In this document: positions 43,238 through 43,375 of the stretch, piece after piece | How positions within the stretch are numbered: the stretch's first letter is position 1 | Layout of the letters: every line of letters starts with the position of its first letter | Origin: Pseudomonadota bacterium | GTDB lineage: Bacteria; Pseudomonadota; Gammaproteobacteria; Steroidobacterales; Steroidobacteraceae | Direction: 5' to 3' | NCBI GenBank assembly: GCA_025355245.1 | Contig: JANXZZ010000254.1 | Coordinates: 1-43,375, forward strand | DNA: 43,375 bases | Made by a program: the position numbers and the translations under genes | Notes under the pieces: model-generated | Told to the model about the DNA's origin: nothing | The model's input: only the letters and a program-made list of their open reading frames with translations | Database searches by the model: none

Positions 43238-43265
43238 GCGCGTCGCTCGCGGTCGCCTAAAGCGA

Positions 43266-43295
43266 CCGGGCCGCACCCGAAGGGGCGCGGCCCGG
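43266..43295 (-). terminator. GC-rich hairpin between rplY and pth
   Basis: CCGGGCCGC (43266-43274) and GCGGCCCGG (43287-43295) are perfect inverted repeats. The 12-base loop contains a further CCC-GAA-GGG mini-stem. It begins 23 bp after the rplY stop. On the minus strand the hairpin is followed by TCGCTTTAGG, only a weak T run, so it is a partial terminator or mRNA-stabilising element at most. Confidence 0.5.
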
Positions 43296-43318
43296 CGGCA
43301 CGAGGCGGTGGTCGCGAA

Positions 43319-43375
43319 TTACTTCTTCGCGTCCTTCTTGGGATCGTCCTTCTTCGCAGGCTCCGCCGCCTTCTT
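43319..43375 (-). CDS. rplY: 3' end of rplY, 50S ribosomal protein L25 (Ctc form), partial
   Basis: The window edge cuts this gene, leaving the last 18 codons and a TAA at 43319-43321. The peptide KKAAEPAKKDDPKKDAKK is a Lys/Ala/Pro-rich tail of the kind that ends long L25/Ctc proteins. The assignment rests on that tail and on its position directly upstream of pth and ychF, where rplY is usually found. The body of the protein is outside the window. Confidence 0.65.
   Translation of the reverse strand, partial: KKAAEPAKKDDPKKDAKK

Overview
The window is very GC-rich chromosomal DNA with tightly packed genes. It most resembles a gammaproteobacterium, perhaps near the Xanthomonadales, Nevskiales or Steroidobacterales. 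The basis is the fused 23S rRNA methyltransferase RlmKL, the icd-aceK pair, the rplY-pth-ychF order, a PotFGHI/PuuA/PuuD polyamine set and the codon bias. The lineage is inferred from gene content, not from a database search. No phage, insertion sequence, CRISPR array or plasmid gene is visible.

Layout. 1-4.7 kb: msrA, a double-VOC protein, an EexN-like lipoprotein, a small unknown protein, agmatine deiminase (aguA) and a PAP2 phosphatase. 4.7-8.1 kb: icd followed by aceK, so isocitrate dehydrogenase and the kinase/phosphatase that switches it off are made together. 8.1-10.6 kb: a Cys/Met-metabolism PLP enzyme and an acyl-CoA dehydrogenase. 10.6-19.7 kb: a nine-gene minus-strand block running puuD, puuA, potF, potG, potH, potI, ppgK (polyphosphate glucokinase), a YbdL-like aminotransferase and an HDOD protein. 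20-21.1 kb: a secreted DUF2891 protein. 21.2-26.3 kb: a minus-strand run of a PuuR-like regulator, aguB, a DEDDh-exonuclease/GIY-YIG fusion and rlmKL, the last three overlapping. 26.5-30.9 kb: a small acidic protein, a threonine dehydratase-like enzyme, a GABA-type APC permease and a coniferyl-type aldehyde dehydrogenase. 30.9-35.4 kb: GNAT, GST, fatty acid desaturase, RutE-type nitroreductase, a small DUF7009-like protein and fdhD. 35.8-38.2 kb: a chemoreceptor coupled to a stand-alone periplasmic Cache protein. 38.3-43.4 kb: two small secreted proteins, tRNA-Met(CAT), a 670-residue Ig-like lipoprotein, ychF, pth and the end of rplY.

The main theme is polyamines. AguA and AguB turn agmatine into putrescine, PotFGHI imports putrescine, and PuuA and PuuD are the first and last steps of the gamma-glutamyl route to GABA. 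The aldehyde dehydrogenase and permease are candidates for the PuuC and uptake roles. The oxidase PuuB is absent from the window. A PuuR-like regulator gene and puuD share a 16-bp AT-rich element that sits over the likely -10 box and touches or nearly touches the start codon. That suggests direct repression and leaderless mRNAs.

Other points of interest are polyphosphate glucokinase translationally coupled to a putrescine permease, the split chemoreceptor/Cache pair with a strong hairpin just ahead of it, an EexN-like lipoprotein with no conjugation genes, and a nuclease fusion wedged between an rRNA methyltransferase and a polyamine enzyme. Start codons were adjusted where a Shine-Dalgarno sequence or family alignment favoured an internal start.
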